Below are positions 1 to 5,811 of a stretch of 41,433 nucleotides of DNA, in pieces. The position numbers and the translations under genes are program-made. Under the pieces are notes generated by a model, which did not search any database, was not told the DNA's origin, and saw nothing but the letters and a program-made list of their open reading frames with translations. This stretch comes from Candidatus Egerieousia equi (GTDB lineage: Bacteria; Bacteroidota; Bacteroidia; Bacteroidales; UBA932), in assembly GCA_018065035.1 (NCBI GenBank), contig JAGHUC010000003.1, forward strand, positions 1 through 41,433, in the 5' to 3' direction. Each line of letters starts with the position of its first letter. Within the stretch, counting starts at the first letter, position 1.

Positions 1-60
1 TAAGCCCGCCCGTGCCGATGGTACTGCATCCGATGTGGAAGAGTAGGTAGTCGCCAACTT
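1..60 (+). rRNA. rrf: 5S ribosomal RNA, 3' part
   Basis: The window opens inside a 5S rRNA. The segments TAAGCCCGCC, GCCGATGGTACTGC and GAGTAGGT appear in the order and spacing of the 3' half of bacterial 5S rRNA, closest to the Bacteroides type as I remember it. The 5' half lies to the left of the window. The exact 3' end is uncertain by a few bases (about 58-62). A strong terminator follows at once, so this is the end of an rRNA operon read left to right. Confidence 0.88.
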
Positions 61-62
61 CC

Positions 63-95
63 GGGAGCGTTGAGAAATCAGCGCTCCTTTTTTTT
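63..95 (+). terminator. Rho-independent terminator of the rRNA operon
   Basis: An 11-bp stem pairs 63-73 with 78-88 (core GGAGCG/CGCTCC, inner TGA/TCA, with G-U pairs) around a GAAA tetraloop. A run of eight T follows (88-95). It lies directly after the 5S 3' end, the expected place for an rRNA operon terminator. Confidence 0.85.
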
Positions 96-142
96 GTGCC
101 ACGCCGCTGTAGCCCTCACCGGTTTTGGACACGGTTTTCGCA

Positions 143-264
143 AAAATGCGCCCGTTTGCGGTTTTCGTGGCTTGTTTGAGCGCATTTTTTTCGAAAACGC
201 GCTCGTTTGCTCTTTTCTTCGCTCGTTTTGCCACATTTTCCCTGAAAATGCGCTCATCCTCTCT
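143..264. repeat. Degenerate 51-bp tandem repeat with hairpins at the unit joints
   Basis: Units start at 143, 194 and 245, each opening with AAAA(T/C)GCGC. Units 1 and 2 match at about 36 of 51 positions, and the third copy fades after about 20 bases. Each joint can fold: 178-204 pairs GAGCGC with GCGCTC and TTTT with AAAA; 234-250 is a perfect CATTTTC/GAAAATG hairpin with a 3-base loop. Because 51 is a multiple of 3, several frames stay open and give 17-residue protein repeats, which I take as by-products rather than genes. The rest of 96-441 shows no gene other than a weak promoter-like site. Confidence 0.6.
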
Positions 265-395
265 GCGTTCACGTACAGTGAACACTGATGCAGGCCGTTT
301 TTGCAGAATATAAAGCCAGTGATGTAATTGCTCTTTTGGCTCCGAAGGATGGTGCTGTATTATTCAAGCATTTTCCGGAAGTGTTTTAACTTTGT

Positions 396-403
396 TAAAT
401 TTG
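396..403 (+). promoter_or_regulatory. Possible -7 promoter element (TAAATTTG)
   Basis: TAAATTTG matches the Bacteroidota -7 consensus TAnnTTTG and lies 38 bases before the ATG at 442. There is no good -33 TTTG at the usual 19-20 base distance (only a T-rich stretch near 371), so this is a weak call. Confidence 0.35.
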
Positions 404-441
404 AAATAATTCATAATTTAGTAAATCAATCATATTATATT

Positions 442-1350
442 ATGAGAAAGAGTATCTTATTGGCTGCTTTATTTGCTTTTCTTGCCGGCGCTAGTTGTTC
501 AAATAATTATGAAAAGATAATTGAGAAGTTCAATCTGATTGCAAACGATGTTAAGAAAGCCTATGCTCCAGACAGCACGGACGTTACATTCAATGTAAAC
601 ATTGAAATGAATGAGGATGGCAAATTTGAAATCAATGGTTACACCACCGTTCCGGCCGCAAAGGATTCTATGATACTGGCTCTCAAGGCTAATAATATTG
701 ACGCCGATATTGATATCGAAATCATTCCGGACGTAGTTGACCCAACGCAATCTCATGCTGCAACAGTCAAACCTGCTGTTCAGGCCAGTTTGAACAGTAT
801 CAACGGGCATGAATATGTTGACTTGGGCCTGAGCGTGAAATGGGCCACCTGCAACGTTGGTGCAAATAGTCCCGGGGACGACGGCAGCGTATTTGTCTGG
901 GCTGAGACTAGTCCGAAGAATGATTGCAGCTTGAACACATGGAAATACAGGGAAAGCGGTGACAGTTGGAACAACGTCAAGTTTTCAAAATATGTTGCAA
1001 GCAGCGAATATGGCAGTGTTGACAACAAGACCACGCTTGAGTTGGTTGATGATGCTGCAAGGGTCAACTGGGGCGGCAGCTGGAGAATGCCAACAATAGA
1101 GGAACAGAAAGAACTGATAAATAATTGCACTTGGCAGTGGATACATCAAAATGGCGACTATGGTTACAAGGTAACCAGCAAGAAGAACGGGAAAAGCATC
1201 TTTCTTCCAGCTGGGATGGGCTATTGGTCGTCGTCTCTTGATACGAGATGCTCCCGATGGGCTTACTACTTCCTCCCCATTAGTGATATAGTTGAATGGT
1301 CCTTCGACCATCGTTCTGCGATGCATTGTGTGCGCGCAGTTTCAAAATGA
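442..1350 (+). CDS. Secreted lipoprotein with C-terminal Fibrobacter-type major paralogous domain
   Basis: A 302-residue protein. The frame is open from 328, but the ATG at 442 is chosen because it gives a clean lipoprotein signal (MRKSILLAALF..., then GASC), with Cys near residue 20 as the lipid site. Residues 22-120 are unrecognised and acidic. Residues 121-302 start with NGHEYVDLGLSVKWATCNVG and later show WRMPT and YWSSS. This is the repeated lectin-like domain often named 'Fibrobacter succinogenes major paralogous domain' and common in Bacteroidales surface lipoproteins. The usual stretch between FLPA and YWSSS is very short here (only GMG), so a small internal deletion is likely. Ligand unknown. 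The gene stands alone, flanked by repeats on both sides, which suggests an accessory gene. Confidence 0.75.
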   Translation: MRKSILLAALFAFLAGASCSNNYEKIIEKFNLIANDVKKAYAPDSTDVTFNVNIEMNEDGKFEINGYTTVPAAKDSMILALKANNIDADIDIEIIPDVVDPTQSHAATVKPAVQASLNSINGHEYVDLGLSVKWATCNVGANSPGDDGSVFVWAETSPKNDCSLNTWKYRESGDSWNNVKFSKYVASSEYGSVDNKTTLELVDDAARVNWGGSWRMPTIEEQKELINNCTWQWIHQNGDYGYKVTSKKNGKSIFLPAGMGYWSSSLDTRCSRWAYYFLPISDIVEWSFDHRSAMHCVRAVSK

Positions 1351-1393
1351 TTGTGCGAGCCGAGAGCAGAGCCAAGCTTGCTTGAGCTATGCC
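1350..1393. repeat. 44-bp direct repeat, copy 1
   Basis: Starts with the last base of the lipoprotein stop codon. It matches the copy at 1424-1467 at 42 of 44 positions. It contains the small palindrome CAAGCTTGCTTG. Between the two copies lie two mini-hairpins with the core GCGAAGC (at 1396-1404 and 1410-1420). Confidence 0.85.
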
Positions 1394-1423
1394 GAGGCGA
1401 AGCCAATCAATGCGAAGCATAAT

Positions 1424-1467
1424 ATTGTGCGAGCCGAGCGCAGAGCTAAGCTTGCTTGAGCTATGCC
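1424..1467. repeat. 44-bp direct repeat, copy 2
   Basis: Second copy, offset by 74 bases from the first, with two substitutions (position 16 A to C, position 24 C to T). Both copies keep the CAAGC-TT-GCTTG palindrome. The layout resembles dispersed extragenic repeats that sit just after genes. Confidence 0.85.
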
Positions 1468-1501
1468 TCAGGCACTACCTCCAATGCACATCATAACAGT
1501 A

Positions 1502-1529
1502 CCGCTAAGTGGCATTAACCACAAAGCGG
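1502..1529. other. Intergenic hairpin
   Basis: CCGCT aa GTGG pairs with CCAC aa AGCGG around a short loop. No T-run follows on either strand, so it is not a classic terminator. It belongs to the hairpin-rich 1351-1760 interval between two convergent genes. Confidence 0.55.
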
Positions 1530-1565
1530 CGGGCAATGCTCTCGTTGAATTGCTGTTGGGCCTTT

Positions 1566-1583
1566 GCCGTCCTTTAGGACGGC
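1566..1583. other. Intergenic hairpin with 4-base loop
   Basis: GCCGTCC (1566-1572) pairs perfectly with GGACGGC (1577-1583) around TTTA. No T-run follows on either strand. It may stabilise a transcript end or belong to a degenerate repeat element. Confidence 0.6.
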
Positions 1584-1651
1584 CTCGTTAGATTCGTCAG
1601 GCACAAACGTACTCTGACTAGTGAAAGTGATGGCTGCTACATTTGGCAAAC

Positions 1652-1678
1652 AAAAAGAGGTTGGCTTTAACCAACCTC
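1652..1678 (-). terminator. Rho-independent terminator of the serine-block transcript
   Basis: On the minus strand GAGGTTGG (1678-1671) pairs perfectly with CCAACCTC (1664-1657) around a 6-base loop, followed by TTTTTG. It lies 83 bases beyond the stop codon of the DUF1015 gene, as expected for the end of the minus-strand serC-serA-DUF1015 transcript. Confidence 0.8.
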
Positions 1679-1760
1679 CTTGGATAATGTAATCCTGAAT
1701 GCGTATCTTTTGACCGTTACTCAGTATATGAACATCCAGTCCACAATGCGAAGCCCCGTA

Positions 1761-2999
1761 TTATGCAAGCTTGTGGATTGCAAGTCCGCTGCGGAGCTTA
1801 GGCTCGAACCATGTGGTCTTTGGTGGCATGATGTTGCCTGTATCTGCTATGTCAATGATCTGTTTCATTGATACTGGATACAGTGCGAATGCTGCTACCA
1901 TTTCGCCTGAATCAACTCTCTTCTTGAGTTCACCGAGTCCTCTGATACCTCCTACGAAGTCAATTCTGTGTGAGGTTCTGAGGTCCTTGATATCAAGAAG
2001 CTTGTCAAACACGAGGTTGGAAAGAACAGTTACGTCAAGGACACCGATAGGGTCTGAATCGTTGTATGTTCCTTCCTTTGCCTGGAGACTGTACCAGTTA
2101 CCATCGATGTACATTGAGAAGTTGTGGAGAGATGTTGGTTTGTAGATCTCTGTTCCTTTCTTCTCTACGATGAAGTCCTTTGACAGAGCCTCTATGAACT
2201 GCTCCTTGCTCATACCGTTAAGATCCTTGATCACGCGGTTGTAGTCAATTACCTTGAGATGGCTCTCAGGGAAGACAACTGCCAGGAAGAAGTTGTATTC
2301 CTCATTTCCTGTATGGTCAGGGTTGTTCTCCTTCTTCTCGAGACCAACGCGGGCTGCGGCAGCTGTACGATGGTGACCGTCGGCTACATAGAAAGCAGGA
2401 ATTGTGGCGAAAATCTCTGTGATGCGCTTGATGGTCTTTTCATCATCGATTACCCAGAAATGGTGGCCGAATCCGTCCTCAGCTGTATAATCGTATTCAG
2501 GAGCACCCTTGATTACGTTGGCAACTATGGCGTTGATTTCATCGTTGTCCGGATATGCAAAGAATACAGGCTCGAGGTTGGCGTTCTGGTTGCGTACGTG
2601 AATCATACGGTCGTCTTCCTTCTCCTTTCTGGTGAGCTCGTGTTTCTTGATGGCACCTGTCATGTAGTCCTCTACGTTGGCGGCCACAACAAGACCGTAC
2701 TGTGTGCGGCCCTCCATTGTCTGGGCATATACGTAGTAGTTCTCTTTCTTGTCCTGAACAAGCCATCCTTTCTTCTGCCACTCCTTGAAATTCTCAACAG
2801 CCTTGTCATAAACCGGCTGTGAATGTTCCTCGGCAATAGGGTCGAAATCTATTTCGGCCTTGATTATGTGAAGAAGTGATTTCTCACCTGCTTCAGCCTT
2901 TGCTTCAACAGAATTGAGCACATCGTAAGGACGTGATGCAACCTCGCTTGCTATCTCTTTCGGAGGTCTTATGGCTGCGAATGGTTTTACTCTTACCAT
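1761..2999 (-). CDS. DUF1015 family protein, serine-cluster member
   Basis: A 412-residue cytoplasmic protein with no signal or membrane segment. The N-terminus MVRVKPFAAIRP followed by ASRPYDVLN is the hallmark opening of the DUF1015 family, and ADGHHRTAA near the middle is its most conserved block. The length fits the family. It starts 24 bases after serA stops and shares its strand with serA and serC, so the three are probably one operon ending at the terminator at 1652-1678. Its biochemical role is not something I can read from sequence. The neighbourhood suggests a part in serine or phosphoserine metabolism, which is inference. Family assignment is firm; function is open. Confidence 0.85.
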   Translation of the reverse strand: MVRVKPFAAIRPPKEIASEVASRPYDVLNSVEAKAEAGEKSLLHIIKAEIDFDPIAEEHSQPVYDKAVENFKEWQKKGWLVQDKKENYYVYAQTMEGRTQYGLVVAANVEDYMTGAIKKHELTRKEKEDDRMIHVRNQNANLEPVFFAYPDNDEINAIVANVIKGAPEYDYTAEDGFGHHFWVIDDEKTIKRITEIFATIPAFYVADGHHRTAAAARVGLEKKENNPDHTGNEEYNFFLAVVFPESHLKVIDYNRVIKDLNGMSKEQFIEALSKDFIVEKKGTEIYKPTSLHNFSMYIDGNWYSLQAKEGTYNDSDPIGVLDVTVLSNLVFDKLLDIKDLRTSHRIDFVGGIRGLGELKKRVDSGEMVAAFALYPVSMKQIIDIADTGNIMPPKTTWFEPKLRSGLAIHKLA

Positions 3000-3023
3000 T
3001 GTTATTTCTATTAAGAAGTGTTA

Positions 3024-3947
3024 TTAGAATTTGTTTACCTGGAATTTTGTGCAACCCTCGGTGAAGAATTTCACAATCTGGTTTGCAGCTGCAAGACCTG
3101 CATTAACATTAGCCTCTGCAGTCTCCGCACCCATCTTCTTAGGTGTTGCAAATACTCTGTTGCCGAATTTGGCCTTGAGCTCGTCAATGCATGCAGGAGC
3201 TACGTCGGCAATGTATTTGAGGTCTTCCCTGTCTTCCAGAACCTTCATGAGTTCAGGCTCGTTGATAACTTCCTTGCGGGCTGTGTTAACAAGGCATCCG
3301 CCTTTTGGCATTCTTGAAACGAGATTGTAACCGATTGAACCCTTTGTCTGCTCTGTTGCAGGAATGTGGAGTGAAACGAAGTTGGAGTTGGCGTAGAGAT
3401 CTTCAAGAGTCTTTGCAACTGTTACACCTTCCTTCTCCATTGCCTCTGCAGGAACGAATGGATCGTAAGCCATGATGTTCATTCCGAATCCCTTAGCGTG
3501 GTTGGCTACCAGACGTCCAACGTTTCCATAAGCCTGGATGCCGAGAGTCTTGCCCTTGAGTTCAGAGCCTGTTCCAGGTGTGAGCTGGTTCCTTGAAATG
3601 TAGATCATAAGGCAGATGGCCAGTTCTGCAACTGCGTTTGAGTTCTGGCCAGGAGTGTTCATGGCAACGATTTTGCGCTCTGAGAGAGCGGCAAGGTCAA
3701 GGTTGTCAAAGCCTGCACCTGCCCTTACAACTATCTTGAGGTTCTTTGCAGCTGCAACAACATCTCTGGTGACTTTGTCTGAACGTACTATCAGGGCGTC
3801 TGCATCTGCAACGGCTGCCAGAAGCTGGTCAGCGGAAGTGTATTTTTCAAGTTTTGCAAACTCGTGGCCTGCACCTTCAACTATTTTCTGTATTCCTTCT
3901 ACAGCAACTTTTGAGAAAGGTTTTTCTGTAGCTATTAGAACTTTCAT
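3024..3947 (-). CDS. serA: D-3-phosphoglycerate dehydrogenase, short Lys-type
   Basis: Oxidises 3-phosphoglycerate to 3-phosphohydroxypyruvate with NAD, the first step of serine synthesis. The protein has 307 residues and ends after the catalytic domain, with no ACT or intervening domain, so serine feedback through ACT is not expected. NAD-binding segment 136-144 reads GIQAYGNVG, with Ala replacing the first Gly of GxGxxG. Arg224 (NTAR) is the substrate arginine. At the position of the usual catalytic His the sequence is TPKKMGAET, so Lys270 takes its place. This matches the Lys-type enzymes described from Entamoeba and seen in Bacteroidetes. serC lies upstream (75-base gap with a hairpin), DUF1015 downstream. 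Confidence 0.93.
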   Translation of the reverse strand: MKVLIATEKPFSKVAVEGIQKIVEGAGHEFAKLEKYTSADQLLAAVADADALIVRSDKVTRDVVAAAKNLKIVVRAGAGFDNLDLAALSERKIVAMNTPGQNSNAVAELAICLMIYISRNQLTPGTGSELKGKTLGIQAYGNVGRLVANHAKGFGMNIMAYDPFVPAEAMEKEGVTVAKTLEDLYANSNFVSLHIPATEQTKGSIGYNLVSRMPKGGCLVNTARKEVINEPELMKVLEDREDLKYIADVAPACIDELKAKFGNRVFATPKKMGAETAEANVNAGLAAANQIVKFFTEGCTKFQVNKF

Positions 3948-3977
3948 CTCTATGTTTTTTTAGAATTTATAATTATA

Positions 3978-4008
3978 CACCCCGATAGTTTCATCAACTA
4001 TCGAGGTG
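3978..4008 (-). promoter_or_regulatory. Hairpin between serC and serA
   Basis: Arms 3978-3990 and 3996-4008 pair over 12 of 13 positions (CGATAGTT/AACTATCG plus CACC/GGTG with one C-A mismatch) around a 5-base loop. On the minus strand it is followed by AT-rich sequence but no clean T-run. It could be a weak terminator, an attenuator, or an RNA-processing or stabilising element setting the serC to serA ratio. Confidence 0.5.
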
Positions 4009-4022
4009 CAATGTTATTTGAA

Positions 4023-5108
4023 TTATTTATGGAGTTCCTCGAATTCCTTCATTGTAGCTATGAGAGCCTCAACAGCCTCAACAGGGCAGGCATTGTAGAT
4101 GGATGCTCTGAAGCCGCCTACTGAACGGTGACCCTTGATGCCAACCATTCCGCGCTCCTTTGCAAATGCCATGAACTCATCCTGCAGAGCCTCCTTGCCA
4201 GGAGCCATTACAAAGCATACGTTCATGATTGAGCGGTCTTCCTTTGCTGCTGTGCCAACGAACATAGAGTTGCGGTCAATCTCGTTGTAAAGCATCTCGG
4301 CCTTCTTTTTGTTGATCTTGTTGATTGCCTCAACTCCACCAATGCCCTTGAGCCATTTGAGGGTCTCGTGCATTACGAAGATTGAGAATACAGGAGGGGT
4401 GTTGAACATTGAGTGGTTCTTTGCTTCCTCAGGATAATGGGTTCTGTAATCAACCATTGTAGGGAGTACGCGCTCAACTTTTCCAAGAATGTCTTTCCTT
4501 ACGATTACGAAAGTAACGCCTGCAGGACCAACGTTCTTCTGGGCACCACCGTAAATCATACCGTATTTCTTTACGTCAACAGGACGGCTCATGATATCTG
4601 AAGACATATCGGCTACCAATGTTACAGGGCAGTCGATATCTTCCTTGATCTCTGTTCCGTAAATGGTGTTGTTGGTTGTGATGTGGAAGTAATCAACGTC
4701 TGTAGGAATTGTATATCCTTTTGGAATGTAGGAATAAGTCTTGTCCTCGGATGAAGCAACAACTGTAACCTCACCGAAGTTCTTTGCCTCCTTGATGGCT
4801 TTCTTTGCCCAAACGCCAGTCTGGAGGTAAGCGGCTTTCTTGTTGAGAAGGTTTGCAGCTACTGTAAAGAACTGTGTTGAAGCACCGCCGCCAAGGAACA
4901 TGATTGCATATTCTTCAGGGATGTTGAGGAGGTCTCTCCAAAGCTGCTCTGTCTCAGCCATGATTCTCTCCCAACCTGGAGTTCTGTGTGAAATCTCAAG
5001 AATACCAATTCCGGTGTTGTCAAAATCGCGGATAGCCGCAATTGCAGACTCGATGGCCTCTTTAGGGAGTACACATGGACCTGCGTTGAAGTTATAAGCT
5101 TTCTTCAT
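4023..5108 (-). CDS. serC: Phosphoserine aminotransferase
   Basis: Class V PLP aminotransferase of 361 residues. It converts phosphohydroxypyruvate and glutamate to phosphoserine, step two of serine synthesis, and usually also acts in pyridoxine synthesis. The N-terminus ([12 protein letters not shown]) and the PLP site [12 protein letters not shown], with Lys191 forming the Schiff base, identify it. The length is normal for SerC. It is followed by serA 75 bases downstream and preceded by pyrI with a 53-base gap, all on the minus strand. I saw no clear TAnnTTTG promoter in the 53-base gap, so readthrough from pyrI is possible. Confidence 0.95.
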   Translation of the reverse strand: MKKAYNFNAGPCVLPKEAIESAIAAIRDFDNTGIGILEISHRTPGWERIMAETEQLWRDLLNIPEEYAIMFLGGGASTQFFTVAANLLNKKAAYLQTGVWAKKAIKEAKNFGEVTVVASSEDKTYSYIPKGYTIPTDVDYFHITTNNTIYGTEIKEDIDCPVTLVADMSSDIMSRPVDVKKYGMIYGGAQKNVGPAGVTFVIVRKDILGKVERVLPTMVDYRTHYPEEAKNHSMFNTPPVFSIFVMHETLKWLKGIGGVEAINKINKKKAEMLYNEIDRNSMFVGTAAKEDRSIMNVCFVMAPGKEALQDEFMAFAKERGMVGIKGHRSVGGFRASIYNACPVEAVEALIATMKEFEELHK

Positions 5109-5161
5109 TTTGTATGTTTGTTAAGTTTATATTAGTTGTTATAAATGTTTGCTTTTTTGTC

Positions 5162-5638
5162 TTACAGAACGGAAATCACCTCCACGTTCTCAATAGGAGT
5201 GTCCTTTTCGCAGTAGTGGCAGTGAAGTTTGATTGAGCCGTTGTTCTGCCTTATTGTTGTGAATATGCTCTTGATGGGCTGATGGTTTGTGACGCATTTC
5301 GGATTGGAGCATCTGGCAATGCCTTCGATTCTGTCAGGAACGGTTGTCCTCTTTTTCTCCACTACTTCGTAATCCTTTATTATGTTTGCGTTCGCGAGCG
5401 GTGCCACAAGGGCTATCCTGTTCAATTCTTCATCCTTGAAGTATTTTCCTGAAATCTTTATGATTGCTTTCTTGCCAAGAAGTTTGCTGTCCAGGTTGGT
5501 TCCGAAAGTGATAGGATGCTGGCAGTGACTCAGATCAAGTATGTTTATTACCTTGAAAAGCTGTGTTGCCGGAATATGGTCAAGTACGGTGCCGTTCTCA
5601 ATGGCGCTGACCTTTAGTTCTTTCCCTTTTTGCTCCAT
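5162..5638 (-). CDS. pyrI: Aspartate carbamoyltransferase regulatory chain
   Basis: A 158-residue regulatory subunit of ATCase. It binds nucleotide effectors and stabilises the dodecamer with PyrB. The C-terminal zinc site is complete: Cys110 and Cys115 (CSNPKC) and Cys140 and Cys143 (CHYC), matching the E. coli 109/114/138/141 pattern. The frame stays open upstream to 5707, but the Met at 5638 (MEQKGKELKV) is chosen because it gives the family length and lies just after a good promoter. pyrB, normally adjacent, is about 4.3 kb away (9954-10862) on the same strand, with two opposite-strand genes in between. serC follows downstream. Confidence 0.93.
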   Translation of the reverse strand: MEQKGKELKVSAIENGTVLDHIPATQLFKVINILDLSHCQHPITFGTNLDSKLLGKKAIIKISGKYFKDEELNRIALVAPLANANIIKDYEVVEKKRTTVPDRIEGIARCSNPKCVTNHQPIKSIFTTIRQNNGSIKLHCHYCEKDTPIENVEVISVL

Positions 5639-5662
5639 TTTACTGAAAAATATAATAATTTG

Positions 5663-5693
5663 TAAAGATACTCTTTTTTCGGACCATTGGCAA
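5663..5693 (-). promoter_or_regulatory. Predicted promoter of pyrI(-serC-serA)
   Basis: On the minus strand TTG (5693-5691), 20 bases, then TATCTTTA (5670-5663), which matches TAnnTTTG at all but the last base. A start of transcription near 5656 would give a leader of about 20 bases before the pyrI ATG at 5638. The good fit supports the chosen pyrI start. Confidence 0.45.
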
Positions 5694-5774
5694 TATATTA
5701 TTGGCATTTAATCATTGAAATCCAAGTATGTTTGTGTTCATGGTTGATTTGATGACCATATGTAACTTTTTCAT

Positions 5775-5782
5775 TATATTTG
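5775..5782 (+). promoter_or_regulatory. Predicted -7 element (TATATTTG) of the glucosaminidase gene
   Basis: A perfect TAnnTTTG match 29 bases before the ATG at 5812. A TTTG lies upstream at 5748-5751, spaced 23 bases, slightly longer than usual. It would drive the two-gene plus-strand unit 5812-9942 divergently from pyrI. Confidence 0.45.
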
Positions 5783-5811
5783 TATTGGTTAATCGCTAAT
5801 TCAAATAAGTA

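Noticed and set aside
143-264. Possible CRISPR array
   Set aside because: Units touch each other without unique spacers, and identity between units is only about 70 percent. No cas gene is near.
70-313. Short open frames of 60-72 codons on both strands
   Set aside because: They follow the 51-bp repeat in every frame, lack ribosome-binding sites and one starts inside the rRNA terminator. The periodicity explains them.
2259-2822. A 187-codon open frame on the plus strand
   Set aside because: It lies entirely inside the DUF1015 gene on the other strand, which has family motifs throughout.
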